The notes beneath the pieces were generated by a model, which was not told the DNA's origin, searched no databases, and worked only from the letters and a program-made list of their open reading frames with translations. 64,000 nt of DNA from Dichloromethanomonas sp964477085 (GTDB lineage Bacteria; Bacillota; Desulfitobacteriia; Desulfitobacteriales; Syntrophobotulaceae). Shown here in pieces: positions 43,678 to 52,062 of this stretch. The position numbers and the translations under genes were made by a program. The DNA is taken from positions 1 through 64,000 of the forward strand of contig CAYZDF010000003.1 in the NCBI GenBank assembly GCA_964477085.1, read 5' to 3'. Numbering within the stretch: the stretch's first letter is position 1; each line of letters begins with the position of its first letter.

Positions 43678-45033
43678 TTAGGACACAAGAATCTGGCCTA
43701 CTTTGTACACGTCTCCTGCACCAAGTGTTATGACAAGATCATCTTCCTTGAGGGTATTGTCAAGATAAGCGCTGATCTCTTCCAGAGTAGCGAAATAATG
43801 GGTGGTAATACCCTTTTCTTGGATCAAATCCGCAAGTTTCGCAGACGAAATCGTGTTGACACCAGATTTTTTTTCACGGGCGGAAGAAAAGATCTCAGCG
43901 AGGACCACTTCATCTGCTTCCTGGAATGCTTGTGAAAACTCTAGGAACAACTTCTCGGTACGACTAAAAGTATGTGGCTGAAACACGGCTCTGATTCTTC
44001 TTCCAGGATACGAAAGTCTTGCTCCATCAAGGGTTGTTTGGATTTCTGTGGGATGATGAGCATAGTCATCAACAATGACAGCACCATTACGCGTTCCCAA
44101 CCGTTCGAATCGACGTTTCGTTCCATTGAAACCCTTAAGCGCATTAAGGATTCCGTCCAATGGTACTTCAAGTCGGGAAGTCAAAGCGATGGCGGCAAGA
44201 GCGTCCAAAATATTGTGTTTCCCTGAAACCGCAAGATGAAGTCTGCCAATCAGATTGCCCTCAAGGATGACATCGAAACTGCTTCCCGTGTCATCAAATT
44301 CAATATTGGTGGCCGTTACATCGGCATCGGGAGACAGACCAAAAGTGGTTACATGTGCCTGGGTGTGGATTTGATGCTTACTGGGGTCTTCGTTCCAGAT
44401 AATGAGATTTCCGTGGGAGGGCAGCTTATCGGCCAGTTCAGCAAAAGCAGAAATAACATCATCCAAATCCCTAAAATAGTCCGGATGATCAAGTTCCATA
44501 TTGGTAATAATCAAATGTTCAGGTGAATAATTTAAAAAATGTCGACGATATTCACAAGATTCTGCAACAAAGAAGTGTCCCTGGCCTGTGTGAGCGTTCC
44601 CGCCGATACAAGGGACATCACTACCGACGACGATCGATGGGTCGTATCCGGTATCTAAGAGAATTTTACCTATCATTGCAGTTGTTGTAGTTTTTCCGTG
44701 AGTTCCGGCTACACATATCCCTTTCTTTTTGGACATCAGTTTACCCAGGAATTGAGGATAAGAGAGGACAGGAATATTTAACTCTTTTGCCTTTTGAATC
44801 TCAGGGTGGCTGTCATCGTAGGCAGCTGATGCAACTACCAAATTGGCTTTTGTAACATTCTCAGGATTAAAGTCTAATACTGTAATACCAGCCTTCTCCA
44901 GAATCGTATCGGTGAAAAATCGCTGGGCTACGTCAGAACCGGTAATCAAAGCGTCTTCAATCAATGATGTGATCTGGGCCAGCGCACTCATCCCAGTGCC
45001 CTTTATTCCAACGAAATGTATATGTAACTGCAA
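43678..45033 (-). CDS. murC: UDP-N-acetylmuramate--L-alanine ligase family protein
   Basis: 451 residues, Mur ligase three-domain plan: N-terminal IHFVGIKGTGMSALAQ, ATP loop VAGTHGKTTTTAMIG near residue 110, NMELDHPDYF, and C-terminal DDYAHHPTEIQTTL. MurC adds L-Ala to UDP-MurNAc. The DDYAHHPTEI motif and length are consistent with MurC, though the related Mpl ligase cannot be completely ruled out. GGAAGG precedes the start on the minus strand. First gene before the VanY-like lipoprotein. Confidence 0.88.
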   Translation of the reverse strand: MQLHIHFVGIKGTGMSALAQITSLIEDALITGSDVAQRFFTDTILEKAGITVLDFNPENVTKANLVVASAAYDDSHPEIQKAKELNIPVLSYPQFLGKLMSKKKGICVAGTHGKTTTTAMIGKILLDTGYDPSIVVGSDVPCIGGNAHTGQGHFFVAESCEYRRHFLNYSPEHLIITNMELDHPDYFRDLDDVISAFAELADKLPSHGNLIIWNEDPSKHQIHTQAHVTTFGLSPDADVTATNIEFDDTGSSFDVILEGNLIGRLHLAVSGKHNILDALAAIALTSRLEVPLDGILNALKGFNGTKRRFERLGTRNGAVIVDDYAHHPTEIQTTLDGARLSYPGRRIRAVFQPHTFSRTEKLFLEFSQAFQEADEVVLAEIFSSAREKKSGVNTISSAKLADLIQEKGITTHYFATLEEISAYLDNTLKEDDLVITLGAGDVYKVGQILVS

Positions 45034-45185
45034 CTTACATCTTTCCTTCCGGCTAATCTTTCTTTTCTATATTACATTATACCCAAATATCCTAAAAAAG
45101 GTATCATCACTTATTAAGGAAATATTTAGTTTACAGGATTTTAGAACAGCTAACCAAATGATTATGACATTTTAACCTTGTATTA

Positions 45186-45201
45186 TTACTGTTAACAGTA
45201 A
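45186..45201. promoter_or_regulatory. Perfect 16-bp palindrome, operator-like
   Basis: TTACTGTTAACAGTAA is its own complement. It lies in the 325-base gap between the divergent murC and the AMP-binding-domain gene; a second small inverted repeat AACTGG/CCAGTT is at 45302-45319 nearer that gene. Confidence 0.6.
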
Positions 45202-45358
45202 AACCTGTGCGAAAGTGAATGATATTTATTATAATAACATTAATATGAGATAAGGTTACTAAAAGTTTATCCATTTATGTTTTTCAAACTAAAAAATATA
45301 AAACTGGCTCGAACCAGTTACTGAGGGATAATATTGAGGAATGTAAGGAGGATTCAGG

Positions 45359-45724
45359 ATGGGGAGTTATGCAACTTTGCAGCAAATGGGTGTTCTGGAA
45401 GGATGGGAAAGGGAAGGCATTATTGTCAATAATACCTTTATCAGTTACTTTCAAGTAGAATCAGTTCTTCAAACATACCCGAAGATACTCGAAGCAGGGG
45501 TAGTTGTTAAGTGTTATAAAGGAGAGAATGAGATTCTCAAGGTTTACCTAGCCTTAGAAGAGGATTTTGCTAATGAAAAAGAAAGGGAGCAATACTGTCA
45601 AGAAGTAGAACACTACATTCGTGAGAAGTTTCCGATTATGATGCCGATTAATGTCCTTGTTCGGGATAAGCTTCCGATGACGAGATCGGGTAAGATCTTG
45701 CGTTCGGTATTATATGATTTTTAA
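45359..45724 (+). CDS. Free-standing C-terminal domain of an acyl-CoA/AMP-forming synthetase
   Basis: 121 residues. Residues about 35-121 match the AMP-binding_C swivel domain: PKILEAGVVVKC, then the motif-A10 lysine in LPMTRSGKILRSVLYDF. The large N-terminal adenylation domain is absent and no remnant of it lies in the 325 bases upstream. The gene has a good AAGGAGG ribosome binding site eight bases before its ATG, so it looks like a deliberate small gene and not just debris. Function unknown; it could complement a C-terminally truncated synthetase. Confidence 0.72.
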   Translation: MGSYATLQQMGVLEGWEREGIIVNNTFISYFQVESVLQTYPKILEAGVVVKCYKGENEILKVYLALEEDFANEKEREQYCQEVEHYIREKFPIMMPINVLVRDKLPMTRSGKILRSVLYDF

Positions 45725-45903
45725 ACGTAAGTAAGGAATCTAAGAATTATTTCGACTAGATAGTCGTGTATCTTGACCAAGAATTCCATTTAAGGACTTT
45801 GTAACATTAAGAATTAAATAATTTAAATTTTTTGAATATATGAGTAAGAATGTTAGTATTTTGAAAATAAGACGCAGTAAAATATCTATCATTAATAATA
45901 CAG

Positions 45904-45930
45904 AAAGCAGGTCTAAGGACCTGCTTTTAT
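45904..45930 (+). terminator. Intrinsic terminator, plus strand
   Basis: AAAGCAGGTC pairs perfectly with GACCTGCTTT over TAAG; T-run short. It is 180 bases past the synthetase-domain gene. Confidence 0.75.
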
Positions 45931-45933
45931 CAA

Positions 45934-45961
45934 CAAAAAAAGACCTTTCCTATGGAAAGGT
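45934..45961 (-). terminator. Intrinsic terminator, minus strand, orphan
   Basis: On the minus strand ACCTTTCC, ATA, GGAAAGGT is followed by C and seven T. The only minus-strand gene upstream has its own terminator at 46324-46351, so this one has no obvious gene. Confidence 0.8.
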
Positions 45962-46323
45962 TAAATAAATTAAACTGAATGAGTAAAACGAAGATATTAT
46001 TATAATATATAATTTTCGAAAATAATTCAATTTAAAGTAATAGGTAAATAAACCATTCTTAACCATAAAAGTATAGAATTAATAAAAAACAAGTGTAATT
46101 TGTGTTAAATTAATTATTAGTATCGACATTTAAAAAACATGTTCGGGTAAAGTTAATTATTGCCCTTATTGTTTTGTGATTTGAAACATAATTCTGGTTC
46201 TAATTTATAGAAATGCGAAGAATGAATAACAAATAATTAGCCATTTATCTAGATTTAATAATATTAAAAATACGTTCCTATATTAACAAGCAAAAAAATT
46301 AAAATTATAAGAAAAGCAGCACC

Positions 46324-46351
46324 AAAAACTGAGGCGTATCATACGCCTCAG
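46324..46351 (-). terminator. Intrinsic terminator of the small export protein gene
   Basis: CTGAGGCGTAT and ATACGCCTCAG are perfect 11-base arms about a single base; on the minus strand TTTTTGG follows. Confidence 0.88.
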
Positions 46352-46370
46352 TGTACTGAACAAAATATTT

Positions 46371-46856
46371 CTAGAAAAGAGAGAAAAGGGTAAGACTTAC
46401 ACCTATTCCAGCGATCACGACTCCTGTTGCAATCGCTGCGAAAGAATAACGAATGGGTAACGCAAAGATAGAGGCAGCTACACAGGCACTATAAGCTCCT
46501 GTAGTAGGCAGAGGAATAGCAGTGAAAATGATCAGGCCCAAAGCACCGTACTTTTGGACATTGGCACTTTTTTTGATCGTTCTCCCATATAGCCAGGAAT
46601 AAAACCTCTGATACCATTGGTATCGTAAAAGAAATTGGCTTAAAGGTTTAAAGAAAATGAGAGTTGGGAGGATCGGCAAACTATTTCCTAAAAGCGATAA
46701 GCTCAGCGTTTTCCAGAAGGTAAACCCAAATCCTAAACCAAGGGGGATACCTCCTCTGAGTTCGAGGATCGGCGTTGCAGAAACGATAATAACCAGTAAT
46801 TCAGGCGGTAAGAAATCAAGATATGTAACTAAAAAATGTTCAAAGCTTTCTTTCAT
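46371..46856 (-). CDS. Small multidrug-export family membrane protein (COG2426)
   Basis: 161 residues from the ATG at 46856; GGAGAG lies six bases before it, while the TTG at 46871 overlaps that site. About four to five helices with the family signatures ATPILELRGGIPLGLGFG and FTAIPLPTTGAYSACVAA. The family is annotated as putative small multidrug export proteins, but direct evidence for transport is weak. Monocistronic; the upstream region has the inverted repeat GTTGAAGA/TCTTCAAC at 46961-46980. Confidence 0.8.
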   Translation of the reverse strand: MKESFEHFLVTYLDFLPPELLVIIVSATPILELRGGIPLGLGFGFTFWKTLSLSLLGNSLPILPTLIFFKPLSQFLLRYQWYQRFYSWLYGRTIKKSANVQKYGALGLIIFTAIPLPTTGAYSACVAASIFALPIRYSFAAIATGVVIAGIGVSLTLFSLF

Positions 46857-46960
46857 TCTCTTACTCTCCAAAACGAATTCTTAAATATAGTCTTCTTTCT
46901 TATAGTCTTCCCTTGTGCAGCTTTTTGTGTACAGAAAAGAGGTCAATTTTAAATTACCAC

Positions 46961-46980
46961 GTTGAAGATAGGTCTTCAAC
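46961..46980. promoter_or_regulatory. Inverted repeat, possible operator
   Basis: GTTGAAGA, TAGG, TCTTCAAC: perfect 8-bp arms in the divergent region between the export-family gene and the zinc-ribbon gene. No T-run, so not a terminator. Confidence 0.5.
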
Positions 46981-47108
46981 TACACAGTATACCGTTTAAG
47001 CGTTCTTGATACAAATTGAATTAACACATTTTCCTATTCTTACAACAACCATACTTTAGTTGACTTCAGGTTGTAAATGGATTAAATTTGAACAAAGAGG
47101 GAGGCATT

Positions 47109-47438
47109 ATGATGTGGGGTTATATTATTTGGGGAATTATATTATTCATCATTATAGGGATGTTAGTAAGACTACGTTCACTCTTTTCAATTTACGTTTG
47201 TCCGAAGTGTCAGACAGAGTTTACCCTGACGCCAATTAGTGAATTCTTATACCCGCAGGTTATGTATAAAAAGATTGTTCGCTGTCCCAGCTGTAAAAAA
47301 ATTGTCTCAGCAGCCATCATTCGAAATCAGGATAGTATAGAGCAATTGGAGAAGGCACAGCAGGCTAAGTTAAAACAAAAAAGTAGAAGTAATGGTACTC
47401 AGGTTAAAAAGAAAGTCCTAAAAGAAAATAAAAAATAA
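47109..47438 (+). CDS. Membrane-anchored zinc-ribbon protein
   Basis: 109 residues. One N-terminal membrane helix (about 4-24), then CPKCQTEF ... RCPSCKKI, a four-cysteine zinc ribbon, then a lysine-rich tail (KLKQKSRSNGTQVKKKV). The start at 47109 follows GGGAGG; a TTG at 47088 would put the ribosome binding site inside the gene. No family function is known. The basic tail could bind RNA or acidic lipid head groups. Closed by a terminator at 47488. Confidence 0.72.
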   Translation: MMWGYIIWGIILFIIIGMLVRLRSLFSIYVCPKCQTEFTLTPISEFLYPQVMYKKIVRCPSCKKIVSAAIIRNQDSIEQLEKAQQAKLKQKSRSNGTQVKKKVLKENKK

Positions 47439-47487
47439 TACTCAAACATTTGTAAATAATACTTAATAATACCATTGATATAGTATG

Positions 47488-47516
47488 AGAACCGCTTCTA
47501 AACGAGCGGTTCTTTA
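47488..47516 (+). terminator. Intrinsic terminator
   Basis: AGAACCGCT pairs perfectly with AGCGGTTCT over TCTAAACG, then TTAA. Confidence 0.82.
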
Positions 47517-47627
47517 ACCTTCGGAGTAAGCAAGGCAAGGTTAAACCTTATCATCAACTTTGCTATGTATAAAGTGTTTATCAGTGATCCTACAGTTTAT
47601 GACGGACTTACTTAATGTCAATGTTAG

Positions 47628-47849
47628 TTATATAAAATTATATTTGAGTTCGTCCTCTCCGAATATACCATCATAAGACTTGGAATCGATGATTTTGTCA
47701 ATAACTTGGGAATCGGTGATAAAACATCCGTTTTCGCACTCAGCAAAAGACTCGTATTTAATGTGTAAAGAATACTTTCCGCATTGCGGGCATTGGTAAC
47801 GTCTTATCTTAATATCGGGATCGTCAATCCCCTTTTGCCATAAAGCCAT
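47628..47849 (-). CDS. Small zinc-ribbon-like protein, unknown function
   Basis: 73 residues with YQCPQCGKYSLHIKYESFAECENGC, two CxxC/C-x3-C-type knuckles that should bind zinc. The rest is acidic. AAGGAGG lies upstream on the minus strand, supporting a real gene. No family recognised. Confidence 0.65.
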   Translation of the reverse strand: MALWQKGIDDPDIKIRRYQCPQCGKYSLHIKYESFAECENGCFITDSQVIDKIIDSKSYDGIFGEDELKYNFI

Positions 47850-48052
47850 ACTATTCCTCCTTAAAAGCTTTTGCTTGATTTAATTATACGACTCTTTTTC
47901 CCAAATTTCAAAACTATCTATATGGACAGTTTCAGAAATGTCTTAAACAAGATTATAATATAGGCCTTGTGATCAGCTTTGTTAAGTCTTAATTGCAATA
48001 AAACCATTGCTTTTGATTATTTAGTTTTATCTTTTCCTTTGCTCAAATGTGC

Positions 48053-48083
48053 AAAAGATGCCTTGTTTCATAAGGCATCTTTG
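48053..48083 (-). terminator. Intrinsic terminator of the ferredoxin gene
   Basis: AAAGATGCCTT and AAGGCATCTTT are perfect 11-base arms over a 7-base loop; on the minus strand TTTTGC follows. Confidence 0.88.
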
Positions 48084-48120
48084 CCAATAGTATTTTATTA
48101 TCAAACTTATTGTAGATCAT

Positions 48121-48348
48121 CTATCTAACTTGTACTTTGACGGCTGGTACCATCTTGATCGCACCACCAGGACAGAAGTTCAAACATTTGGCACATCCTG
48201 TACATTTATCCTGATCTACAACGGAAATATCATAGCTGAACATGCCTATACGCTCATGAGCAATGGCTTGGGCAGGGCAGATTTTGATGGCTGGGCAGCC
48301 AGGAGAACGATCGCAAGAGGCAGGGTCAATATAGGCAACTTTTTTCAT
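48121..48348 (-). CDS. 2[4Fe-4S]-type ferredoxin
   Basis: 75 residues from the ATG at 48348. A longer frame from 48411 would run through the promoter and operator and is rejected. The second cluster motif is canonical, CTGCAKCLNFCPGG; the first is a variant, CDRSPGCPAIKICP, with a longer gap between the first two cysteines. Electron carrier for low-potential reactions. The gene has its own promoter with a palindromic operator overlapping the transcription start, so it is probably induced by a specific signal. Confidence 0.85.
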   Translation of the reverse strand: MKKVAYIDPASCDRSPGCPAIKICPAQAIAHERIGMFSYDISVVDQDKCTGCAKCLNFCPGGAIKMVPAVKVQVR

Positions 48349-48370
48349 GATAAGTTCAACTCCTGTACTA

Positions 48371-48399
48371 TCTAATATACCCCTACGAGGTATATTAGA
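48371..48399. promoter_or_regulatory. CsoR/CstR-like palindromic operator
   Basis: TCTAATATACC (48371-48381) and GGTATATTAGA (48389-48399) are perfect 11-bp arms over CCTACGA. The core TATACCCCTACGAGGTATA resembles the ATACCC-CTA-GGGTAT sites bound by CsoR/CstR repressors (copper or persulfide sensors). It lies just downstream of the -10 element, where it would block transcription. Confidence 0.6.
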
Positions 48400-48428
48400 A
48401 TTATACTTCATTCTCTCTTAAATGGCAA
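48400..48428 (-). promoter_or_regulatory. Promoter of the ferredoxin gene
   Basis: Read on the minus strand: TTGCCA (48428-48423), 17 bases, TATAAT (48405-48400). Confidence 0.78.
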
Positions 48429-48591
48429 GTAGACACTAAGATAAAATAAAAACATGTTTCAATACCAAAAGTTAACTAGTAAAACCAGAGAATATTTTTA
48501 GTGTATCGGATAAAACTATAAACAGGAGAAAGGGGAAATACCGAAAGGTAAATAACCCTTCTCAAAGGTTATCCGCCCTGGAGCGGAGAAA

Positions 48592-48618
48592 ATACCCGGC
48601 AGTTAAGCTGTCGGGTAT
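48592..48618 (-). terminator. Intrinsic terminator of the MBL gene
   Basis: ATACCCGGCAG and CTGTCGGGTAT pair with one mismatch over TTAAG; TTTTC follows on the minus strand. Confidence 0.78.
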
Positions 48619-48658
48619 CTAAATTTTATATTAAGGTCCAATGTCACTTTAGAAGCAG

Positions 48659-49510
48659 CTAATGAACATAACGGCCATGAGCAGGGATGGCAAGTTTATC
48701 AAAATTTACTGTAAGATTCGCTAGCTCTTCTTGTAGTTTTTCCCCGGCAAATGGCTGTCCATGGCTGGATATGAGAATGGAAGGATTAAGCTCGTATAAG
48801 CGTTTGACTGATTGCCAGGCTTCATCCCAATCTGTTGTAAAGTAAGCAGGTGGGCCATGAACCTCCTTCTCTTGAGTCAGAACAGCTAAAGCAGACTCCT
48901 GTTTGACGGTTGTAATGGCATCACCAGATATCAAGATTCTATCAGTTTCTCGAAATAATGAAATATGGCCTGGCGTATGACCAGGGGTTGCAAGCCAGCG
49001 CCATCCCGGAAGGGATGGAATGGTTCCATTAGCCGGAAGGGGTTTGATTCTAGCCCCTAAATTAACTCCGGACCGGGGGAAGACTGAAGATAAGCGTGCC
49101 AGAAGTCCACCTCCGACAGAAGAATCAGGCGGATCATAATCTTTTTTACCGGTTAGGTAGGGTAGTTCACGTTCATGAGCATACACCGGACAATCCCATA
49201 TCTTAAGCAATTCTTCGATTGCTCCCACATGATCAAAATGACCATGGGTCAGAACGATACAATCCGGAGGAGAATTAAAACGATCGTCCGCAATATCACG
49301 GATATCATCGACGGAATTCTCAATACCAGCGTCAACCAGAACCCATCCACCCGTCTGTGTTCCGGGATAGCCAATAAAGATAATGTTAACGATCATATTT
49401 GTTAAGCAAAAGACATCAGTCGCGATTTTTACGCGGGGCCCCGTATCGTCCAAATCCAGTATCGAAAAATCTTTATCAGTATCCAATGAGTGTACCTCCT
49501 TGTAATACAT
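48659..49510 (-). CDS. Metallo-beta-lactamase-fold hydrolase
   Basis: 283 residues. The metal motif is LTHGHFDHVG near 95, with the further ligands in LATPGHTPGHISLF and LISGDAI and a late SHGQPFAG. This pattern is that of the glyoxalase-II/quorum-lactonase-like hydrolases; the substrate is not known. AGGAGGT precedes the start on the minus strand. It is upstream of the ferredoxin gene but separated by a terminator and a promoter, so the two are not a simple operon. Confidence 0.83.
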   Translation of the reverse strand: MYYKEVHSLDTDKDFSILDLDDTGPRVKIATDVFCLTNMIVNIIFIGYPGTQTGGWVLVDAGIENSVDDIRDIADDRFNSPPDCIVLTHGHFDHVGAIEELLKIWDCPVYAHERELPYLTGKKDYDPPDSSVGGGLLARLSSVFPRSGVNLGARIKPLPANGTIPSLPGWRWLATPGHTPGHISLFRETDRILISGDAITTVKQESALAVLTQEKEVHGPPAYFTTDWDEAWQSVKRLYELNPSILISSHGQPFAGEKLQEELANLTVNFDKLAIPAHGRYVH

Positions 49511-49726
49511 GTTTTTTAGGTATTCTTTATTAGGAATGGATTGAAACAGGTTATGAGATTATTCTAAAAGACGTATTTTCTTTCCTTTTTGTGTTATTAT
49601 AAATAATCAAAGATATTTCTATTCAAATTGACTTACCTTTATAAAACGGTAAAATAAGAATAACAAGTGCCATTATTTAGAAAACTTAAACCACTGTAGA
49701 ATTAAAATGATTAGGGAGTGGAATTC

Positions 49727-50398
49727 ATGAAAACAATTATCGCAGGACTGATGTCAGCACTATTAGCACTAGTTGGCTACAATATTTATGAATGGATTAA
49801 CAAAAGATGGTTTAAGCGTAAAGACTTTATAAAGGTAGCTAAAGATTTTAAATTTTCGGATGAAGTCAGTTCTTTCCTCTGGGATAAATCCAAAGGGAAG
49901 ATACAACAGATGGTAAGCCATAATAAAAAAGGAGAAGAAAAACTGGCTGCAGGTTTTGTAATCATCAAACTCAATGAAGAAAAAATAACAGAAATCAGGT
50001 CTGGTTTATCTGCAGATTATCTGACCTTTATCTATGACTTTGATAAAAACAGTAAAAGCCTGGGTATTATTAAAAGTTATGACAAATTCTCCATTCTCAA
50101 AACAGTACAAACTCATAGCGACCATAATAACGTGAGTAACGGTCGATTGATCAACGACCTTAAAGCATTAGACAAAAAGACTCCCTTTACAATTAGTGGA
50201 GCCGGGGCTGATTGGGTTGAACTATCCTTCCCTGCTTTGCCAGAGGATGTTCCCTTTGTTATAAGCAAAGCTGCTGAACTCATTCCTTTTGCCGAGGGGT
50301 CTCCGGAATTAACCACCTTGAAAGAAGAATTCAACTCAACCCATAAGCTTTTCTTATGGTGGCCGACTCCGTCAGAGACTGAACAGAGCTTAACCTAA
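49727..50398 (+). CDS. Hypothetical membrane-anchored protein
   Basis: 223 residues from the ATG at 49727 (GGGAGTGG upstream; the GTG at 49718 is too close to it). One N-terminal membrane helix (about 3-20), then a charged soluble domain with alternating strands and a closing LFLWWPTPSE. No family recognised with certainty. It is 51 bases before the CoA-binding protein and may be cotranscribed. Confidence 0.68.
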   Translation: MKTIIAGLMSALLALVGYNIYEWINKRWFKRKDFIKVAKDFKFSDEVSSFLWDKSKGKIQQMVSHNKKGEEKLAAGFVIIKLNEEKITEIRSGLSADYLTFIYDFDKNSKSLGIIKSYDKFSILKTVQTHSDHNNVSNGRLINDLKALDKKTPFTISGAGADWVELSFPALPEDVPFVISKAAELIPFAEGSPELTTLKEEFNSTHKLFLWWPTPSETEQSLT

Positions 50399-50449
50399 AA
50401 GAGAACCAATAAACTTCTTATCCTATTGAATATGTCGAGGAGGATGATC

Positions 50450-50902
50450 ATGGCGTCAAAAAAGAGTGTTGAAGACTTTCTGAAACATAAGAAATGGGCT
50501 TTTGTGGGAGCCTCACAAAACAAAAAGAAGTTTGGATACTTTGGTTATAAAGAACTTAAAAGCAAAGGGATTGAATTAACCCCTGTGAACCCTAATTTGC
50601 AATCTTTAGAAGGTGAACCAGTCTATCCTTCATTGGCCACCCTTCCTGAGCCTGTAGATGCTGCAGTGGTTGCTGTCCCGCCTTCCAAAACGATTGAGAT
50701 CGTACGTGAAGCGTCACAAGTAGGTATCAAACATATCTGGCTTCAACAAGGAGCCGAATCAAAGGAAGCTATTCAGTATTGCCAGGAGAATGGGATTAAT
50801 TGTATTCACGGAGAATGTGTCTTAATGTTTACAGAGCCTGTAGGTTTCCCTCATAGTGTCCATCGGTTCATCTGGAAATTACTCGGTAAATTGCCTAAGT
50901 AG
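50450..50902 (+). CDS. CoA-binding domain protein (YccU type)
   Basis: 150 residues from the third ATG (50450), seven bases after GAGGAGG. A Rossmann-like CoA-binding fold: WAFVGASQNKKKFGYFGYKELKSKG, VNPNLQSLEGEPVYPSLATLP, VAVPPSKTIEIVREA, IWLQQGAES, and HGECVLMF. Members bind CoA or an acyl-CoA; the physiological role is not fixed. Length is typical of the stand-alone family. Confidence 0.85.
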   Translation: MASKKSVEDFLKHKKWAFVGASQNKKKFGYFGYKELKSKGIELTPVNPNLQSLEGEPVYPSLATLPEPVDAAVVAVPPSKTIEIVREASQVGIKHIWLQQGAESKEAIQYCQENGINCIHGECVLMFTEPVGFPHSVHRFIWKLLGKLPK

Positions 50903-51111
50903 CAAATAATTAAAGCTTTGTTTAGGTGAGTATAGATAAGTAATCAACTCCATGAAAGCATAGTTATTAATGATTAAAGGGGGTGTCAAAAAGGCAACCT
51001 CTTTTTCATATGTTGTTGTATCTTTTAACCTTTTATTTGCGCAGATGTATGCTTTGTTCCTATGCTACATAGTAGTAAAAAAAGAAGGATATTAAACAAC
51101 GGAGGGTTAAA

Positions 51112-51921
51112 ATGACCAAGCCATTATATAGCCCGAGAATACAGCAATCGATTGTGATGTTATTCATCTATCAATTTGTATTTTATTTGATCGCTCTCTT
51201 TGTTATTTCATTCGTTTTTAAGAAAGCAGGATATTCGGAGAATGATTTAGGGATACAAATCATAGCTACAGTCAGTAGTTTTGCAATGCTGCTCAGCTGG
51301 ATTGCCAGAAAACATCGCCTGGGTTTTCGAGACTATTTGACGTTTGGAGGTTTGAAGCCCCATTACCTTATGCCGATGTTTTTTACTATCCTTGGTGCTG
51401 ATCTTGTTATTTCTGAATTGAGCAATCGGCTCCAAATATTTCTGCCTATGGATAAACATATAGGTGATACCCTTATGGGTTTATTTAGTCCGGAAGCAGG
51501 GCTAATTGAATCTTTCTTTTTAGTGGTTCTGATAGCTCCGGCTCTGGAAGAGACGGTATTCAGAGGGCTAATCCTGCGCGGTTTTCTGACCCATTATTCC
51601 ATAAGTAAGGCTATTATCACCTCTGCCTTTTTATTTGGGTTATTTCATATGAATATCTGGCAGTTTCAAGGGGCCTTTATTTGGGGAATAATCGCTGGTT
51701 GGTGGTTCGTAAAGACAGGGTCATTGTTTTTTTGTATCATTGGACACGTTGGGATGAATGCAATTGGTTTCATTGTCATGCTGTTTAAGCATCGGTATCA
51801 ATGGATTATACCTGGCTTTTCGTCCGATTTTGCAGAATTGACATTTCAGCCATTATGGCTTACCCTGATGGGACTAATTATGCTTATTTTAGGTATTACC
51901 ATATTAAATAAAAACTTTTAA
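51112..51921 (+). CDS. CPBP-family intramembrane metalloprotease
   Basis: 269 residues, about seven to eight helices. The Abi/CPBP motifs are LEETVFRGLILRG (EExxxR) and FGLFHMN (FxxxH), which should bind the catalytic metal inside the membrane. Family members process prenylated or membrane proteins, and in Firmicutes are linked to bacteriocin immunity and transport control. ACGGAGGG precedes the ATG. No bacteriocin gene is nearby. Confidence 0.85.
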   Translation: MTKPLYSPRIQQSIVMLFIYQFVFYLIALFVISFVFKKAGYSENDLGIQIIATVSSFAMLLSWIARKHRLGFRDYLTFGGLKPHYLMPMFFTILGADLVISELSNRLQIFLPMDKHIGDTLMGLFSPEAGLIESFFLVVLIAPALEETVFRGLILRGFLTHYSISKAIITSAFLFGLFHMNIWQFQGAFIWGIIAGWWFVKTGSLFFCIIGHVGMNAIGFIVMLFKHRYQWIIPGFSSDFAELTFQPLWLTLMGLIMLILGITILNKNF

Positions 51922-51932
51922 AAAAGGTAGCT

Positions 51933-51980
51933 AAAGGACTGTGCGTGACAACTAGATGGTTTTCATGCTCAGCCCTTTTG
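51933..51980. terminator. Imperfect shared terminator between converging genes
   Basis: AAAGGACTGTGCGTG and CATGCTCAGCCCTTTT pair with three mismatches; the outer A/T runs suit both directions between the protease and the MFS gene. Confidence 0.55.
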
Positions 51981-52062
51981 ATTTGTTGTTCAGGTTACTT
52001 ATTATCAAGCTATTAATAGTACTTTTATTGTAGGAAATAATGATTAAACAATTTTCAAGTCC

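Larger units (their letters stand above)
45725..46323. other. 600-base AT-rich gap with two hairpins, no gene
   Basis: No reading frame of note. A terminator for the plus strand lies at 45904-45930 and one for the minus strand at 45934-45961 (separate entries). The rest, 45962-46323, is extremely AT-rich without recognisable structure; it could encode a minus-strand RNA ending at 45934. Confidence 0.45.

Noticed and set aside
46371..46871. TTG start at 46871 for the export-family gene
   Set aside because: It overlaps the GGAGAG ribosome binding site that serves the ATG at 46856.
48349..48411. Longer ferredoxin start at 48411
   Set aside because: It would place the promoter's -10 element and the palindrome inside the coding sequence.
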